Shown: positions 45,381-56,200 of the stretch, piece after piece
Numbering within the stretch: position 1 is the first letter of the stretch
How the letters are laid out: the number at the start of each line of letters is the position of its first letter
Source: Paramacrobiotus metropolitanus
Taxonomy: Eukaryota; Tardigrada; Eutardigrada; Parachela; Macrobiotidae
Direction: 5' to 3'
NCBI RefSeq assembly: GCF_019649055.1
Contig: NW_026570325.1
Location: 409,567-473,566, forward strand
Length of the DNA: 64,000 bases
Notes under the pieces: generated by a model
The model's input: the letters and a program-made list of their open reading frames with translations, nothing else
The model's database searches: none
What the model was told of the DNA's origin: nothing
Position numbers and translations under genes: made by a program

Positions 45381-45420
45381 ATGTTATTGCAGCTGCAATA
45401 AAGCGGAATTTTCCGTAAAA
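45381..45420 (-). promoter_or_regulatory. Conserved upstream block with kB-like palindrome (peptide gene 1)
   Basis: About 210 bp upstream of the start codon. ATGTTATTGCAG and AAGCGGAATTTTCCGTAAAA are kept nearly base for base at 49741-49780. The core CGGAATTTTCCG (45404-45415) is a 12-bp palindrome and GGAATTTTCC resembles Rel/NF-kB sites. Regulation by Rel factors is inference. Confidence 0.55.
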
Positions 45421-46391
45421 AATACATCGGTTAAGCAGTGTAATAATTAGTGCATGCTTATATTATTAAGTTATGTTATGTCACAAATGGCACTGTATGT
45501 TCGCCCAGGTTCATGGCCAACATTTTGCCATTTTGACATTTTTTGATTTGTCCAGCCTAAAAAATGCTCGAACGGCTGTAGAAAGTTTATTTTGGGCGTT
45601 TTTTTCAGCTGCAATCTGCATGCATTCTGTAAAGTGCAAAGCGTAGACTAAAACGGCCAATCGGAACGACACGCCGGCAGCACCGTCTACAATTTTGCCA
45701 ATTTAAGGTTTGCAGTTAAACGCTGTAGTGCAGCGGCCATCGTGCTAACAGTAAGCGATATCGCGCTCAGCTAACGACGTTAGCTGTACCTTTTTACGTG
45801 CTCAATCTCCGAACCGGGTTGTACATACCTCGTAAAAAAGTGGTTACTTTCCATGATCTGGGCAGAATAATAACAATTGAGCAAGGCAAAACGACGTCGC
45901 TTGTTGTAAGCAGGTGCGCTCATACCGTACAAGCACTTGCTTGTAAAAATTTAAAAATAATATTAATTTTATAAAGCAGGTTCGTGAGTGATACATCAGT
46001 GACCTCTGGTGCTTCTACGAAGGAAAACTGAGTTCCGGAAATGGATATATTACACCCCTTGTATGATGTGTTATTAGTTGGCTCATCTTACGAATGTAAC
46101 ATGTGGGCGTGTCTTCCGAAACGTTTGTAAGGAACAATCATGCTTTCATGGATGAATTCTGATCACTTACGAAGGGAATCCGAAAAGTGTGATGCGCTGT
46201 TACAAACTTACAATACGGTTCACAGGGTGCGAGTCAGTACAGATAGCTGTAGGAGAACGGATAAACCGATTTTGAGCCATTATTTGCGAATCATATGGCA
46301 GGATTTATCCTTTTAATTCCACCGAAGACTTTGAGTTTGTTTTGTTGAGTTGTGTATGTCGCAAAAAGAAAGAAACTGTATACGGATAAGC
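45421..46391. other. Intergenic, nothing recognised
   Basis: Upstream of peptide gene 1 to the left end of the MULE-like element. No recognisable coding or repeat structure. Confidence 0.3.
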
Positions 46392-48194
46392 GGCCCGCGC
46401 TGAAGCGCTGAGTCTGAGTCTGACCCCTAAAAGGCTGAGTCTGACTACTGAGGGGCTGAGTCTGAGTACTAAAAAGCTGAGTCTGACTATAAAATGCAGA
46501 GTTTTCCTAAAACTGCTATGGTGTCAAGTCTCGATGACTTTAACACTGGACGAAAAATTTGCGACATTCGGGCCAGCAAAACCCCGTATTACATGCAACC
46601 CTATGACCAAGTAATATCTATATACGTGTGCAACCAATTGCGGTGATCGGGATGTACGCGGTACGGGACGTACACGGCACACCGAACGTTATTAATTAAC
46701 TGAAGTTAATTTATGTAAGTTAAAATAAAACTGAAGTTAATTTAATTACAACTGTAATGTGCCCTAGCCCGGCACTTAAAGGACATTGCAGCCACGAAAT
46801 TGAAATTTCTACAGTGCAGCCGCGTACACGATTCGCGCAACTAGTGCGGGATAAGCGCGAATATGCTGTACATTTATTCTGCTACTTCTATACTGCTAGT
46901 CTAATACTGCAGAGCGCATAGCATACAATTGCAGGTTGAGGTGCATTAGTGAACATGTACGATAAGCCGATAATGCGCGCTCATAACTAGATCATAACCA
47001 GATCTTAGATCCTAGATCCTGGTATAATTAGCCGGGAATATTCATTATGCAGTATGCACTGACAATTAAACATATGAAACACGGTTTAATAAAGACAAAT
47101 GCATTACATCAGTGGTATAATAAAGAATTCTGCCTGCCAGCAGTTGCACTCAAAGTGAAAGGCATCAACCTCCTAATGTGCATATCGTACAGGTTCAGAT
47201 AACGTAGCTACGAGTACTAATCAGAGCGTCAATTAAATTAAGTACGAGTATAAAAAATGAAAAATAAAATTCATTAGGATTTTGTGGCAACTTCTGAAAC
47301 TTAGACTGTTCGTTGCAGTATTTACCTAGTTATTCCGGATTAACTTCCAGCTGATCAGCTACGAAGGCGAGTCGGTGGTTTTGTTATGCCCATGTCGTGC
47401 AGAACTGAAATTCTAATAGTACTACTTTGGCAGAGTAGGCTAGTATATTCGTTAAACTGCTGATATGTTGCTGCAGTTAACGCGGTATGGTTTTTTGCTT
47501 CATTAACAATAGCTATAATTAGTGCTATTATTTGAACCTGCATGATACGCGCATCAACAAACACCTCATACGATTATCGTAGTGAGAAGCCGACAGGTAC
47601 ATTTTTCTTTGAGGTAGTGCTATTCTTTATTACTCTACTGGTGTAATTCTTGTGTTTTATTCAATTTATTGAGCTTTGTTGCATAGGCTTACTAGTCAGT
47701 GCATATCACCGTATTATTATAGGTAGATCTGATTAATGCGCACATTACCGGCTTATTATTCAGTATACATGGTACAGCAATTACGTAGTTGAATTACTGT
47801 AACTGAAATAATTTTAATCTTTTTTTGGCCGGGAATGCCGAATAGCGCTATAATTGTGGTTATTTCTTTCGATCTGTTCAACGTTTGTGTTCCTGCAGTT
47901 ATACTCTTAAAAACGTACGGTAAACGTCTCGTATTGGATTACCGCATGGGGTGTTGCCAAGTCAATAACATTTTGCAATATACTTTGTTTCAGCGTTGTA
48001 TGTACCATATGCTGGACCATATGATTCTCTGGACGCATATTTCCGGTCAAGAGTTAAAGTCGTCGAGATATTACTTTAACACTCTCAGCCTCTTAATAGT
48101 CCGACTCAGCCCTTTAGTGCTCAGACTCAGACTTTCAGTAGTCAGACTCAGTCTTTTAGGGGTCAGACTCAGACTCAGCGCTTCAGTGCGGGCC
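46392..48194. mobile_element. MULE-like element, 1803 bp, 9-bp target duplication, repeat-built TIRs
   Basis: Ends are GGCCCGC(G/A)CTGAAGCGC and complement, flanked by the 9-bp duplication CGGATAAGC (46383-46391 and 48195-48203). The TIRs extend about 170 bp; the outer part consists of four units of about 21 bp, each starting GCTGAGTCTGA. A matching inner segment (TCTCGA.GACTTTAAC) follows. No transposase ORF is visible. A 9-bp duplication plus long TIRs points to Mutator-like elements; the tandem units in the TIR also resemble foldback elements. Confidence 0.82.
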
Positions 48195-48203
48195 CGGATA
48201 AGC

Positions 48204-49142
48204 AGACTTTTGTTTTAATGCTTAGTGGTTGTGACCTATGAGATCTGATTACAAGATCTAATTTTTTAGCTTTTAGATTGGCTGATCGGGAATGATAAGT
48301 GCCCGATTGTTGTTTTTCCTGACGGCTTTGCTGTGGCACGTTAACACGTGGTGAATACGTACAGTAAATATGTCAGTATTTTCTGATTACAAGGGCATTA
48401 TGCGCAATTCTCTTATTTCAAAATGTCATACGCATTTTTCTGCCAATAGTTTAGCTCCGCCTAATATGTTCTTATATATTTTTCTAAGCGTATGTATGTT
48501 CACTGTTCAGTGCATGGGGCTGTAGACGTGCAGTATAGTAAATGCATGAACGTTGTTTTAGTTTTATTGCATCGAGTTATTTACCGAACACAAGATCTGT
48601 TATTCAGTCGCAAAACAGATAAATACGACGGCAGTGAGGTTAGCTTTCTGGTTTACAAAACGAGCAATTATTTACACGCATATTCACCATAAAAATGCAG
48701 TTTTAGTAGTTGGTAGATAGTACAGCACACGAGAATATTAATATAGGAGGGAAAATGAGTCTAGCCGAACCAGTCCCTTGTACTTCTGATGTCACCGGCT
48801 GGTCTTTTACGTTGTGGCTATACATGGTGCTTATGTACCGCGCCTGATTTAACCGTATGTATTGCCGTAACGTCACACTCCAGGCGGGTGACGGCAGCAG
48901 TACAGGGAACCGGGCCGAGTAGACTTGTTTGTCCCCCTATATTGTTGAACTGCAATACATGCAACGGTGCAAACTATTCCGCCCCAATCCCTCCACGATT
49001 TCAATCCGTTCGAACTTCTGATCAACAAATCACAAGAAACATTTTTAGCTCACATTTCCGTTATCATACAAAAATTGAATGAAAATAAAAATCATAAAAA
49101 TCTTGAAAGAAAACGGAATAATTTTACCCACATTACAATGTA
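48204..49142. other. Intergenic, nothing recognised
   Basis: Between the MULE-like element and a MITE. Short open frames only, none recognisable. Confidence 0.3.
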
Positions 49143-49293
49143 GGACTAAATGGTCGCATAGCCCCATACCCAGCATTCTGTACGCAAGCGGTGCAGTGCA
49201 CTTGTACGAAACGGATATTTTGAACAGTCGTACAGTGCACTGCGCTGCATTCGTACTGAATGTGGAGAAGTTGGGTATGCGACCATTTCGTCC
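49143..49293. mobile_element. MITE, about 151 bp, TA-flanked
   Basis: Inverted repeats of about 65 bp starting GGAC(T/G)AAATGGTCGCATA, flanked by TA (49141-49142 and 49294-49295), with only about 20 bp between the arms. It lies 42 bp past the stop codon of peptide gene 2, so it probably forms part of that gene's 3' UTR. Confidence 0.7.
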
Positions 49294-49335
49294 TAAGCTG
49301 TACACATGGCCGTTTTGTTACAGTATCAGGCGCAT

Positions 49336-49524
49336 CTATGGCTTTTTCTGCTTATCTTGGTCTTTTTTCGGTGGTCTTCCGTGTGTTTGGCGCAAATTCT
49401 TCAGGCCCTGAGCGAACTCCTTTTCATTCATCTCTCCTGGTTTTTCCAAGCTGTGAACCGGCACGGTGAAGACGATTAACAGCGCGCAGATCATTCCCAT
49501 AAACACCATCCATGTAAAGCGCAT
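49336..49524 (-). CDS. Small secreted peptide 2 (62 aa)
   Basis: Minus strand, ATG at 49524, stop TAG at 49336-49338. Reads MRFTWMVFMGMICALLIVF then TVPVHSLEKPGEMNEKEF and ends KDQDKQKKP. It has the same layout as peptide 1: signal peptide to about residue 24, then a charged mature part with the shared core LRQTHG(R/K)P. It is three residues longer, by an insertion after the predicted cleavage site (LEKPGE versus EKE). Upstream DNA is also homologous for at least 260 bp, so the whole gene was duplicated; the MULE-like and MITE insertions now separate the copies. Function unknown. Confidence 0.72.
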   Translation of the reverse strand: MRFTWMVFMGMICALLIVFTVPVHSLEKPGEMNEKEFAQGLKNLRQTHGRPPKKDQDKQKKP

Positions 49525-49740
49525 TTTCCTAAATGCTACCCGTAAGCGGTTGTATAACACGAACTAACGGAGAATATGTATCTGTAAGAAACAAAAACTT
49601 GAGCGCAAATGCACGTTGCCGAAATGATATATAATTTTTATATGCGACTTCGTCGTATTAAAAAGACAACGAAGCCGAACACAGCCAGCGGCGTATAAAA
49701 AAATCGCGATGACTTATGTATACTGCCGAAACTCAAAATG

Positions 49741-49780
49741 ATGTTATTGCAGTTGCACCAAAGCGGAATTTTCCGTAAAA
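49741..49780 (-). promoter_or_regulatory. Conserved upstream block with kB-like palindrome (peptide gene 2)
   Basis: Counterpart of 45381-45420, about 217 bp upstream of its start codon. CGGAATTTTCCG at 49764-49775. Surrounding sequence has diverged more than this block, suggesting constraint. Confidence 0.55.
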
Positions 49781-50450
49781 ATAAGATGACCGTGCAGTAT
49801 AAGCACTCAATTTTGTATTATTACATTTTTACCCGGTTTCAGAGAATGATGTCAGTGTTCCACTTTAGAGAAAACATTTTGACATGATTTTGTTCAGCTT
49901 AACGGATGTTTCCACCTGCTATAGAAAGTTTAAGTTAGCTGCGGTTTTATAACTTTTCACATACAGCTACACCCTGTGAAGTGTACCGTTAAAGCGTACC
50001 ATTAAACAGGGCGAATCAGTGTAGCATCACCACCAACAATCGTACGAATTTCCTGTGGTGGTCTTGGCACCACAGTACTTTAATTTCCGCACTGCACCCG
50101 CTTTTGCTGAAAACAACGTAAGCTAATAGCCTTGCAATTATTAAAGGCAATGCGGCCGCGATTTTAGGAACTTTACCGGGAAAGAATAAAGTTGTTGACA
50201 ATAGTGATTTTGGTTGTTTTTTCAGTTCTTGATTGTGCAGTATTGGCCGTAGTGGATTGATTGACTGTTATGTCGCTGAGTGAACATAAATAAAAAGTAC
50301 GTACACGTAAGCTATACTGCCTATACATACTGTAGGTTGTTCAGTAATTCTTCTGTAGTAACTGGTTGAGACATCAAGTTAAATCTGAAGGTCTCTCCTC
50401 AAAAAGACCAAAGGTTTACATTGCACATCAGACTACGGTGCAGATACACT

Positions 50451-50638
50451 TCAGTATGGGTCGTATTGAATCACAAATCCGTCAGTTCGTACGTATACAG
50501 CAATATACGAGTAGTAATCCTGAAGTCCTTTGATCCATGCTTTTCCATAGCCATCTTTATTCAGCGCAGTGCGGGTGGAGTCTAACAGAAACGGTAACTT
50601 ACGCAGTAGAAAATTAATTTTAGACAGTATCAGCTTTT
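50451..50638 (-). CDS. Probable last exon of an unrecognised minus-strand gene
   Basis: After an acceptor-like TGCAATAG, the frame reads KLILSKINFLLRKLPF, then TALNKDGYGKAWIKGLQDYY and ends YVRTDGFVIQYDPY with TGA at 50451-50453 (61 codons). It is amphipathic and aromatic-rich. A decayed copy lies at about 54700-54880 on the same strand with TAL..IGYGKA and YGFGF still legible, which supports this having been coding. Upstream exons were not identified. The family is not recognised. Confidence 0.4.
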
Positions 50639-50970
50639 CTATTGCAGTTATAATTGTGGAGGTTAATCTTCTTCCGTTTTGAAGCACTAGTAAAATCAAA
50701 ATCAACTCTGTTAGAATAAGTATTTGTACTTACAGTGTGACTGCCAGAGGCGCTTTTTACATCAAACGAAATCGTTAAAAGTTCAAGAACTCAGAAGAAC
50801 GAAAAGAGATAGCATTGCCATTATCAAAGTATGCAACTGTTTCTTTGTATTTGTTTATATGTATTTTAGTGTGACCTGTTTGCTGCCCTTATTAAACAAC
50901 CGATTCGATTTCCACTCGGCAGTATCCTTCGTTATCGGTGTCTGATGAGGTGTCTTCTCTGTGATTTCTC

Positions 50971-51010
50971 GAATCGATATATTGTGCACCGCCCATCCCA
51001 CTCTCAGCCC
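50971..51010 (+). promoter_or_regulatory. Conserved block upstream of gene F
   Basis: ATCGATATATTG followed by C/T-rich CCGCCCATCCCACT, about 190-220 bp before the start codon. Matched at 56019-56060 before gene G. ATCGATA resembles DRE-type core promoter motifs; that reading is inference. Confidence 0.45.
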
Positions 51011-51192
51011 GTGATGGTAAAACGGTGATCAGGAGCTTCGAACGACGCAGTCTGTTTGTCACGGCACGAGCATTTGTTACTCGATGATTGTAAGCACAAA
51101 TTCACAATTAACAACATGAAGATTCTCTTCTCATCGTTTCTCTTTCTGCAAATGCTTCTTGCATCGTTTTTTCTCTTGTAAGCTTGTAAGAA

Positions 51193-53826
51193 ATGCCAGT
51201 AATTTGTGCATACTTTACGGGTGGAAGACGCATGCGCAAAGACTGTTTTAACGTGCAAAATCCAGTCTTGGTCCATGTAACTGATAGCTTGTTTTACCTT
51301 GGATATCTTCAGGATGTCGATAGGGACAATTTCTTTGTCGATTTCGACTGCAGTACGATTCCGCCATGGTGGATACCGGCATGGCGTGTGTGGTTCTATA
51401 ACATTAACGTGCACTGTGGTCCTTCTAACGGCGAGTCGGACATGTTTGTAGCGTTGCGCAGTAACCCAAACGGGCCGTACATTTTCCGTTCGGCGGAATT
51501 GTTATACCACAATTACAATTTATTTCTGTGCCGTGTTACCGATTCGCAGGAGAATTTCAACGCTAGCTCTCTGCATCTCGTGCATCGCTGGCAGATTGTT
51601 AGGCACTTACCGTTTTTACGATTATGGCCACACAAAACTTGTCTTGGCACCATGGATGTCGAAAAGTTCGTGATTCGACTGGAAAAAGTTATTGCAGGGA
51701 TCGATGAAGACGTTATTTGCGCTCTGACGCAGATGGCTTATCGTAGTGCTGGCAGCAGTCCATTTGCAGATGAGTTTATGGATCGAATCTTTGTGCGAAT
51801 TAAGGAGAACGAAATAATATTTCTTATTGCCCATGGAGGATGCTTTCACCCTCTACGACCGGAATACTACTTCGCGCGCTCACTTGCACTGATACGGTAC
51901 AGTGCAAAAGTTCAAAGCCTGTTCAACGATTTTTAACTGGCTTCAAGAGACATTTTGTCACCCGCTGTGGCAAGGAGAAGTTTCTCCGCACTGTTTCACC
52001 GACAACAGCAGGTACCTACTCAGTAGGAGGATTCTGTACCATAATACCGATTAACTCAAACGAGCCGTTTTTCAAATTTACAACCAAAGGTAGTGTGCGA
52101 AAATGCGTAATGGAGTATAAAATTTGGGTCCGCGTGACACACTACGACTGAAAAAAAATGCTGTTATCGAGGAAGTGATTTTGTTTCTATACGTTTTCGT
52201 CTGTGCATAGTGTGCAGTAAATGTATGCACGTAAATCCCGACTCGGGATTTGCCTACATAATACGAGTATTTATAAATGAATTTTTATTTTTGTTCCGCT
52301 CATTCGACGGAAAACTCTTTATCCCAAATTTTAACACAAAATGGTGGGTAGTTAATTTTGTGTAGACAGTGACTCACGGTGTTTGGTGCATGTATAACGG
52401 ATGCAGTTTGCGTATCACCGTTTTAATCTTACTCGTACCTGCAGATGAAGCTGAATATCTATTAAATTGTATTTCTATCGACGTCGCAAAGGAAACCCTG
52501 CTTTATTTGGACATCCGTTCCCAGATTGTGACAAAACGGTGAGACTGTTTTTATACTACAAAAATGTGCCCTGCGGCCTGCAGTGAGTCAGCAGACCGGA
52601 GCGCAGCGGCTCAACACGTTGACTAGATTCAGGTTGAATAAGCGGTTTTTCACAGTTTTGTTATGCCAGTGATGGAATTTTGCAGCAGACAGGCATCAGT
52701 AGCAGCACTGCATTTCTGCCGACATACAGCCAGGCAAAGTCGCAGTAGATGACCTGGATGACGCTGCTGGAGCCTTTCGTAACAGACAGACCTGCTTCTG
52801 CTTTTTGGTATAGTTAGAAGACCTTCGCTGCGCTCCTGTCGATAATGTCACCATAGTTTGATTTGAACGTGATTCAGTTTCGCTATACATACACTGGCTG
52901 CCCTTGGTTATAGAGTGTGCCCGTTGTGGAACTTGTTACTGTCCGAAAGCAGTTGGCCAGCCTGCGTGACAATTGACTTTAGTGGCATACCGCCATTCGA
53001 CAAACCCGTCAAACGATACCACTACGGATTTGTGCTGACCCAGGCCATCAGCCGTGCCCCCCCAAATCTTGTCACTGATTAATCTGAGCCATGTCACTGC
53101 CAATACGTATGATGTTGCTGCATTTCTGAATATTACCTCCACCATGCTGACCATGAGCAACGTTTATATATCTAAGCTTCTGGTGAAACACTGCGAGCTC
53201 ACTGTTAGTCGACCGTCCCCGGTTATGTTCTCCCACGATAGTTGGATCCGCACAAGCAACCTTGACAGTGCGCCTCTTTACAGTGACTTGCTACCCTTGC
53301 GCATGCTGAACGTCTGTCGTCAGCTGGTGCTTTCACAGTATACTGTGCACTTTGAAGTGAATTTCGATAAGGAAACGTGCCCATACTATGCCGCAGATCG
53401 GATGCCGGGTTTTATCGGTTCGAGTGCACCATGCATTCGGAGTATCATGATCCCCCATCTGAGTTTCGATTCCGCGGAGACCAGGGAAGAAAGCGCACTC
53501 CGTTTGATGCACACATAAGATCAATGTTGCCCCCCGTTGGATGCGTTTACGAGAGAAAAGCTGCGGAAACGGCACTGTGGCTGGGCCCGTAAAGTACCAT
53601 ATCCGGGGAGAGAATGGGAGCTTTTCAAGCAGCACTTAGACTAGTAAATTCCTTGTAAATGGTCAGCTGGCAGCCTGACACGTACAGTTTGTTTAAATTT
53701 ACACTGCTTTGCAGTTACAAAATCCGCCAACCAGCATTTCGGATTCCGGATCTAAGAAATTTCGACAGCCTTGCTTTTGGAAACATCTGTCTAACGATTC
53801 TTGCTCGAGACTACGTTAAGCCGTAA
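51193..53826 (+). pseudogene. Gene F: family member close to gene G, with two frameshifts and a stop
   Basis: ATG 51193 (MPVICAYFTGGRRM…). Exon 1 is 51193-52011 (LGYLQDVDRDNFFVDFD..PPWWIPA; VHRWQIV). Exon 2 is 52445-52538 (SIDVAKETLLYLDIRSQIVTKR), exon 3 52914-53643 (VCPLWNLLL…LLPLRMLNVCRQLVLS…) and exon 4 53715-53826 (…RIPDLRNFDSLAFGNICLTILARDYVKP). Against gene G, exon 1 lacks one base near 51875. Exon 3 has an extra C in a C7 run at 53058-53064, and TAA replaces a Leu codon at about 53516. Exon lengths 819 and 730 confirm the shifts (phase-correct values would be 820 and 729 or 735). Introns are 433, 375 and 71 bp. All splice sites are still good and the downstream frames stay readable, so loss is recent or some lesions are consensus errors. 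Confidence 0.8.
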
Positions 53827-54912
53827 ACATTTCCGGAATACTGTCGCAAGAGGAGGGAAAGAATTTTAAGACAATCGTTTATAATAATTATTACGTGTGC
53901 AGTTTATCGCTGATTTTTTCTACAAAAATCCGGCGACACATACTACGTAGACGTTGTTCGATCCGTTAATATTTTGTTGCGGTGTCACAACAATGTGTGA
54001 CGAGTTCTTTTACCTGTATGTGACCTTATAGTGTGTTGTGTGTCTGAGCCCTAATGAAAGGTCAACGATGACCATTACCTATGTATATTACAAACGAACC
54101 AAACAACCAGGTGTGCACGACCTTTTAATAATCTTTGACCATTGCCCACTACAGTATAATTACCATTAGCTGATCAGTACATTAGAAAAGACTCGAATGA
54201 GTACTGGACTGAACTGAATGTCTTTGATAGGCTCTTTATATATGGATCCGGACCGGTTGGGGTGTGATCGTGACTCATCCCTATGATGTCATTATGATGT
54301 AACAATGAGTAATTATGACGCAGTTATGACTGCATTGTCCTTGGCGTTCGACCTTGACGGGCACGTGGTGGCCTCATGTATGTGAGTCATCGTGACAGCG
54401 GTCTGTACAATAACAGGACAAAGCGTATTGTGGCTTAGTATAGCAACCATGCTGCTATTGTATTGTCATCCGTGTGAGACTATCAGTGTGTGTGATACCA
54501 AACTGCAGTAAACTACGAGGCGTGACACGTATGTCCGTAAGTTGACGGAAAATGACGTCGATTTGCGAGTAAAACTGTCACATTTACCTCCGCAGCCACT
54601 TAGTGCTTTCATTGAACTTTCTGTTGCAGTTGTAATAATGGAGTAAGTGTTCTTGCCTTGCCTTTCATGGCATTAATTGCACCGAATAGTTCCGCCCAAA
54701 TCCAAATCCGTACTTTGTACAATAGTGAAAGGTCATCGTTCTTTGCTTTGCCGTAGCCGATTTAATCCAGCGCAGTTAACGTGTACCATACCGTTACATA
54801 TGTAACGTAACATATCGATCGATTTTCGATCACAATTACAGTGGTGAAGGTGCATTTTTTCCACTATTGAAGCACGCTTGGTACGACCATCGCCCATTTA
54901 TTTATTATAGGT
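53827..54912. other. Intergenic; decayed copy of the 50451 exon
   Basis: Contains at about 54700-54880 (minus strand) a degenerate copy of the unrecognised exon at 50451-50638, part of the F-G segmental duplication. The rest shows no recognisable coding or repeat structure. Confidence 0.4.
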
Positions 54913-55295
54913 GCCCAACCGAGCGCCCACGCGGGTTACTTTGAACTAGCATTTAATAAAACACTTAACAAAACACTTCGCGCCTGTGGTTCCGCGAATA
55001 TCCCGTCAGTTCTGGAACCACCCGGTCTTTATCGCGATGTCAACAAAAGGCCGGACGGCATGACCTCGGTTCCCTTCAGCCACGGAAAGTCTTGGGTTTG
55101 GGATGTCACTTGCCCGGATACCATGGCCATTACCTATATCGCGAGGACGTCCGAAGAGGCAGGCGCCGCCGCCACAATGGCTGAGGCAAAGAAAAACCAG
55201 AAGCACGGATTTTTACGTGAAAATTTCATTTTTCTGCTCTGGTTTTTGAAACAATGGGTGCATGGGGCAAGGAATCCAAATGTAAGATGTCTTCG
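54913..55295 (+). pseudogene. Decayed RLE endonuclease fragment 1
   Basis: + strand reads LRACGSANIPSVLEPPG, then RPDGMTSVPFSHGKSW and VWDVTCPDTMAITY, then AAATMAEAKKNQKHGFL. In a shifted frame it continues FHFSALVFETMGAWG. This matches the C-terminal endonuclease of the 14371-17217 protein, including R-PD…WDVT. No RT part is present. It is a related but different element, truncated at its 5' side, as usual for non-LTR copies. Confidence 0.8.
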
Positions 55296-55757
55296 CTCGG
55301 TAAAATGCTGTTTGAGCACAAGAAAATAACGAAAAATTGTAGAGAAAGTGCGGGATTCCCATGTCAACTGGAACCGACGGGTTTATCACAAAGCGAGGCG
55401 ATTCGTCCTGACGGCATGACGCTTATCCCAGTCCGTCAGGAAATGTCAATTGTATGGGACGTTACAAGTTGGTGTACGGTAGCTGACTCCCATGTCCACG
55501 GAAGTTCGAAAAAAGCGGGAAGTGTTGCTCACCTGGCGGAAAATGCAAAGCGACGGAAGTACTCTTCGCTGGAAAATTGGCATCTACTTTTTTATCCGTT
55601 AGTGGTCGAGACGTTTGGTGTTTTCGACCTTGCTTTAAGTGAACTGGTACATTTTATGGGCCGAAAAATTCGTGACTTGACTGGAGAAGCGCGTTCCACA
55701 GATACTGCTTTTTCAAGCAACGCTTCAGTTTGGCTGTCGCTAAGGGCAACGCTACAG
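55296..55757 (+). pseudogene. Decayed RLE endonuclease fragment 2, tandem to fragment 1
   Basis: Reads ESAGFPCQLEPTGL, then IRPDGMTLIPVRQE and IVWDVTSWCTVADSH. Next is AENAKRRKYSSLENW, then FYPLVVETFGVFDL and RKIRDLTGEAR. After a frameshift near 55710 it reads FFKQRFSLAVAKGNATAV. It covers the same region as fragment 1 plus the C-terminus. Two consecutive copies of the same domain in the same direction suggest a tandem duplication or two insertions at one site. Confidence 0.8.
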
Positions 55758-56200
55758 CTGTGTTAAGTACTTACTTTACCTTTTAACCCGCCCATGGATA
55801 GAGATTTTGGTTGTTTTTTTAATGCTTAAATTTTAACTGTGAAGTAGTGTGTCCGCGCCTGCATTTTATTGTTTTGATGGCTATTGCCTATTAAAATACA
55901 TATATGAGTTTTTGCTGTGGCTTATTTCCCATTAAGCAACCGGCTCGGATTCCCTCCACTCGTGCAATATTCCATGTTGTCGTTGTCTGTGGATGTTTTC
56001 TCTCTGCTTAATTCCCAGATCGATATATTGCATCCCTCCCATCTTACTGTCGATTGCGAGACGGTAAAGCGTTGAGCAGACGTTTCGATCGACGCAATGT
56101 GGTTGCCATCCGGTAGTCGGGGTTCGATGAGTACTAAGCAAAAGAGCAGAGCGATGCTTCCGTCGTTTCTCTTTTGGCCGTTGTTTTTTCCTTGGCAGAA
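55758..56200 (+). promoter_or_regulatory. Upstream region of gene G with block shared with gene F
   Basis: ATCGATATATTGCATCCCTCCCATC at 56019-56043 in two parts (CGATATATTG, then CCCTCCCATC) matches 50971-51010. Further similarity to the gene F upstream region continues to the start codon. Likely promoter and 5' UTR. Confidence 0.45.

Noticed and set aside
46400-46500. Regular GCTGAGTCTGA repeats as a CRISPR-like or satellite array
   Set aside because: Only four degenerate 21-bp units, mirrored at 48080-48190 with a 9-bp duplication outside. They are TIR subrepeats of a DNA element.
49045-49305. 86-codon minus-strand frame beside peptide gene 2
   Set aside because: Most of it lies in the inverted repeats of the TA-flanked MITE, so the frame is fortuitous.
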